A stretch of 64,000 nt of DNA from Amphiduros pacificus. Taxonomy: Eukaryota > Annelida > Polychaeta > Phyllodocida > Hesionidae. The first letter of the stretch is position 1. Every line of letters begins with the position of its first letter. The DNA is taken from NCBI GenBank assembly GCA_949316495.1, contig OX439001.1:48026556-48090555 (forward strand). The letters are read 5' to 3'. Of this stretch, positions 59,737 to 64,000 are shown piece by piece. The position numbers and the translations under genes are program-made. Below the pieces are notes generated by a model, which saw only the letters and a list, made by a program, of their open reading frames with translations, ran no database searches and was not told where the DNA came from.

Positions 59737-62700
59737 TTACATGACGATAGGACTCTGCAGCACTAACAGACTGTACTCACGATCTGAAACATACACAAAT
59801 ATTACCTTAATTCTTTTCTAAATATAATATATAAATTAAAATAGTGATATCAATATACAATGAATACAGAAGACTCTAATGTATTTAGTATTCTGTACAC
59901 TAATAATACCTTGTGTTCAAATGGTATATATTTTTAAGGTGCACATTTAAAATTGCTTTCCTGCCATCCAAGTCAGTACACAATTAAATTCAATATGATA
60001 TAATATGTGAGGATTAAAATCCAATTATTGTGTAATGATTGCCGCAACCAGCTCAAACAAATTGTCATTTTTCACTCTCCTCACTTATTTTCTAAAGTAA
60101 ACACACAATACGGCAAAGAATAATGAAAATTTCATGCATGCTGATAAATAATCCCAGCCATCTTTTTCCTGTCACTTCCTTAACGCTTAATAGTAACTAC
60201 AAACAACAAACATCGCAGCACGTAACATCATAAGTACAAAAAATTCAATCTACAAGCTGCAATAGATAAACATTTACAAGGCATTACAGTGAGGAAAAGA
60301 AGCAAACTGCCACACATAAACGCTGGGAAGAAGCAAGCAAGGAACTCAGGGATTAATCAGGTGAAACGAAGCAATGGGCTGTAATCACAGTTTTGTGAAT
60401 TAATAGGTCTAAAAAAATATTGCAACATGCCTAAGTTAAAATGCCTATCATAACCAACAGTGATGTCCTTTTCCTTAAAGTTCTCCCTAACAGCCCAGAG
60501 CCTCACTAAATAAATCCCTAATTATTAAACTGAAATGTGAAAAATATTTTCTTAATGCAAGAAGTGACATTTCAGCTCAAAACCTTTCCATATGGCAAAA
60601 TAATTTGCTTTTGTGTTGATGTTTTCCTTATCCATGAGTGAACTTATATATATAGTGAGGTTTGGGTGAATTGATAAAAGGTCAGATTCTTTTCAATTTC
60701 TTGTGAAATATTGTTGAAATGCAATATTTTTGTTTCTGGATAGTTAAATTCCATAAATAGAAGTGTTAAAAATAAACCTGATGTATTTCACATTGTTACA
60801 GATTGTAGAAAACAGAGAGAAGAACACTTAATAAATCAAAACTATTACAATAGAAAGACAAATATATTGTTATGGGGTGTTCTTTGGGGGCTGATATCTA
60901 ATATTAAAGTAAGAATTAACTTGACAGAAGAAGGCTTTTAAATAAATCAAATCAAATCAAAATAATCACTTAAACACAAGAAATTATTTGTTATTTCATT
61001 CTGTGACTAGACAAAGCCTTGAGCCTTGGGAAGGAAAGGTATGTACTTGTATATATCACCTTCACACAGGGAGTATTTATTTTTCAATACTTTGAAGTCC
61101 AACAAAAAGGCAGCCATTTTCTGTAGAAATAAGCAAAGACTATATTAATCATGGCCACCTCCCTGTCATATTAAGAAACTGGACTACAGGTTTTGTTAAC
61201 GTTGTGTTATAAATAGTTTATATATGCAATAAGAAATGAGTGAAAAATTGTGAATTCTCTCAAATAAAAGTAATAGGTTTTCAATATGAGGATACATAAA
61301 AATAAAGTTTTTCCAATTCCCTTAGACAAGACATTTTCTCATTTGGGCAAACAAGATTATTAACCAAAACTGCTTTACATATAAAATGCTCAGATTGGGT
61401 AATTACAAAAAAAATGTTACCCAATAAAAATCTTTATTATTTGAAGAGAAACAATCACTAAAAATAGGGGATTAGGTTTTTTAAAATCACTCTTAAAATC
61501 ATTTGTTATTTGGCAGTTATGAATTTCTCTTAAATATATTCTCTTAAAATATATTGTATCATAATGTTGATATTTGTTGAAATTTGGTGACAAAAATTGA
61601 GAATGTTGATGAATGTTTATGATATTAAATTGCACATAATTAGAAGAATACAGAATTTGGCAAATGTCTAATGATGCATTTGTCTGAGCACCAAAGTTTT
61701 CATTGGGATATATAAGAGAGGTGAAATTGGTGAAGCTTGGCAAGTTGTAGAACCGACTCTGTCTTGAATTATTGATCATCAATACAGCAAGAACTGCTTT
61801 CCTGATGTGAAGTCTCCTGTAAATTGTAGAGTGTCATGCCATGGTGCACATCTAATATAAATGTAACTGCTGATTTGAAGACCATCCTTGACGTGTGAAA
61901 GCTGGTGAATTCAAACCATACACTTCCAAACAGATAACCAAGAATAAAGGAATCATGCAATCACTGCTCAAGTCTAAACGTGGATCATTTCTGAGATTCA
62001 ACAAGGGGTTGTTCTGAAGGACATGTGTATATAATTCTCAATAAACTTTCTGGACTAAATTGGCATAATCAGCTCAAGGGCTTTTTTAAAAGTGCTATTA
62101 ATTAATTTGAATCTGATCCATTGATTGGTTTACCTTAGTTTCTTTCAACAATTATTCCTAATTATATCCAATATAGTTTAAAATCACGAATTAAAAAAAA
62201 ATAAATAAAAAATAAATAAATAAAATAACACAACCTGAATAAATAATCATGTCATTCTCCATTTCCAAAATAAAAGTATTAAAGTATAACACATGTTATT
62301 ATCACCAAGGAACTCAAGTGTTCAATTTACTTTGGACAAGTTACATTTTATACCTATTTTTGTGTGTGGAATAGTAAAAATTTACAGATACTCAATCTTA
62401 AATCATGTTATCTAATAATTCCTGATAGAGAATTGCACCGGTATATTTATACTCCGCATTACATCCGTACCCACCTATGATCAGTGGCCAATCGAGACAC
62501 TGACCAGGAACTGATACGAGAAAAAGTCTTGGAATGGACAGTATCATGTTTGTTGAGTCTGAGTATCATGGCCATTAAGAGCAGGGAAATTTAACTAACT
62601 GAAACAGCTAATTTATTAAAAGATATCCATAATTAATAACAACGGAAAAATAGAATCATATACAATTGAATAGACAACAAGAGAATGATATTGCACCGAA

Positions 62701-63852
62701 CCCCCAAAAAATTGCAGCCTTCAACAATGAAATTAAAATCAAATTCTGCCAAAGTGGCCCTGTTTATAAAATTGTATGGTTGTCTGTGTTAATGTTGCTA
62801 GAGTGTGTAATAGTAGATGAATTGCTCCGGATACTGATACATGTGTAAGCCAAGTCCCTGCTGATTGCCAGAGCTGCTTAGTGCCAAAGTGTAAGTTGGG
62901 CCTTGTTTAATTAGACCTGGACAAGTCATGAATGCTATTCCCGCAGGAAATGAGTGAATGCAAGGAAGGCAATGGTTATAGAGTGTATTCATTATTTAAC
63001 TTTTCTTCAACAAAAGGATAACGCCAAGAGGAATCAGTAAGTCATGATGCTCAATTGGAATAAAAGATGATGTTAACATTAATGCTTCTGTGAGATTTAT
63101 ACACAACGAGGAGGTAACACATCATTAGTAACTCTGAATAAGTGCCTTTAGACAATACATTAACCATAATTAATTCATTAGTGTAAAAGTTTGCAATAGA
63201 TTTGGACAGGCCAGAAGCAATGCATGAATAAATAGCATCTTAGGTACACCCTTAACACTACAAAAAGACAGGAATAAATACTGGTGAAAAAGGAAAGGTG
63301 AAAAGGGAAAGGTGAAAAAGATGTTATGGGGAACATAAGTTAAAAAATGTTTACCAGGAGCAACCATGATCTCGCCTTTCCTTGTGCGTACTCTGAGGAA
63401 CTGTAGGTCATTCTGTGGGTCAATGTCTCTAACCGTGCTTCTTGCTCTTGCTGTGAGTTGGTGGATAAGTCCGGCATACTGAACTGTTGTAGAGTTGTCC
63501 ATCGTTGTTCTGATTGGGATTCCTGAAAATCCATGAATTTTAATTCATCTTAACTGTTTCTTAAAACAGGAGAAATATATAGTGTGCAGAAAATTAGAAA
63601 ATTGTGTTTACCTTGTTGGCCACAACAAACATTTTTTGGCCAACACAGCTACTTATGAGGTTTTTTCTACTATTGTCCTATTGACTGAACGAAACAGGCT
63701 TATATGAGAAGAAACATTTTAAACCATATTTCAGGCTCTGGTATCAAGCAAACACAAAATGTGTGTAACCTACCCTCACTGTTGATTACCATGCAGCCTG
63801 TGACACCAGGGTAGCCACAGATCCTCTTGATGGTTTCTTCTACTTCACCAGA
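59737..63852 (-). CDS. DYNLRB1: Dynein light chain roadblock-type (LC7/roadblock); first exon missing
   Basis: The LC7/roadblock light chain binds dynein intermediate chain as a dimer and takes part in cargo transport. Exons on the minus strand: 63852-63774, 63522-63355, 59783-59737; phases agree (294 nt, 97 codons plus stop). The protein reads [20 protein letters not shown], then [59 protein letters not shown] and IVM at the end. It matches human DYNLRB1 throughout and has the usual length (about 96 aa). The last 47-nt exon lies 3.6 kb from the second. The initiating exon, probably coding just Met and perhaps one or two residues, is not certain in the window and most likely lies beyond 64000. 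Confidence 0.95.
59784..63354 (-). other. DYNLRB1: Large last intron of the dynein light chain gene
   Basis: 3,571 nt, AT-rich. It contains a short AAATC pentamer run (60946-60961, the complement of the GATTT run at 8677) and an ATAAA-rich stretch at 62190-62225. No nested gene or credible exon seen. Confidence 0.6.
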
Positions 63853-64000
63853 CTGAATCAAACAAGTCAACATATTATTCAGAAATATAAACTTTACCAT
63901 AATTCAGAAGTATGAAGGTCTTGGTATCATGATAATTGTATTCTAAACACTGATAAATGTTAAATGGCAAAGGACTAAGAGCTCTGTTGAACCTTGCTTT

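Noticed and set aside
61417-61782. 121-codon minus-strand frame within the dynein light chain intron
   Set aside because: Asn/Tyr/Phe/Ile-rich composition typical of AT-rich non-coding DNA; no family resemblance.
63853-63898. ATG followed by GTAAAG, which could be a first exon of the dynein light chain with a 46-nt intron
   Set aside because: All other introns identified here are at least 94 nt, so a 46-nt intron is unlikely. The true first exon is more likely beyond the window edge.

Overview
This is an AT-rich, intron-containing animal nuclear window with long, repeat-rich intergenic DNA. The intron/exon style, the many short terminal-inverted-repeat (TIR) elements and the minisatellites suggest an invertebrate bilaterian. 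A lophotrochozoan (mollusc-like) host is my best guess, but I cannot fix the species. I see no tRNA or rRNA gene, no CRISPR, and no open frame recognisable as reverse transcriptase, transposase or capsid protein.

Layout. 1-11.6 kb is mostly non-coding, with one possible minus-strand first exon (941-1016), several miniature TIR elements and a 2 kb inverted-repeat structure whose arms are degenerate 19-bp tandem repeats. 11.85-28.96 kb (+) holds a complete CNOT1 gene, the scaffold of the CCR4-NOT deadenylase. I resolved 30 coding exons with every splice phase consistent (7,911 nt, 2,636 aa). It carries two expansions: about 11 nine-residue FPPSS repeats and a roughly 50-residue glutamine tract. 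Its 3' UTR probably runs to about 30.42 kb.

30.4-49 kb is a minisatellite-rich island. It has a 39-bp array (34.2-35.9 kb), an unrelated second 39-bp array interrupted by an exactly 1,000-bp TIR element (43.4-45.0 kb), an indel-free 20-bp array of 42 units (46.34-47.18 kb) and an 18-bp array (47.4-47.8 kb). A GC-richer patch at 37-38.7 kb contains a good candidate first exon.

49.09-52.82 kb (+) is a five-exon gene for a 350-aa protein I cannot assign to any family. The candidate exon at 37.97-38.16 kb is phase-compatible with its exon 2, so it may have two promoters. Downstream lie a 65-bp-arm inverted repeat and two 64-nt hairpins that share a loop while their stems covary.

59.74-63.85 kb (-) is a dynein roadblock light chain gene (DYNLRB1/2 type). 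Three exons are visible; the initiating exon is probably beyond the right edge.

CNOT1 acts in cytoplasmic mRNA decay and DYNLRB in dynein transport. Nothing in the sequence suggests the three genes form a pathway; they look like ordinary neighbours. The observations most worth a second look are the unassigned two-promoter gene, the covarying hairpin pair, the 1,000-bp element with a 9-bp target duplication, and the higher-order structure of the minisatellites.
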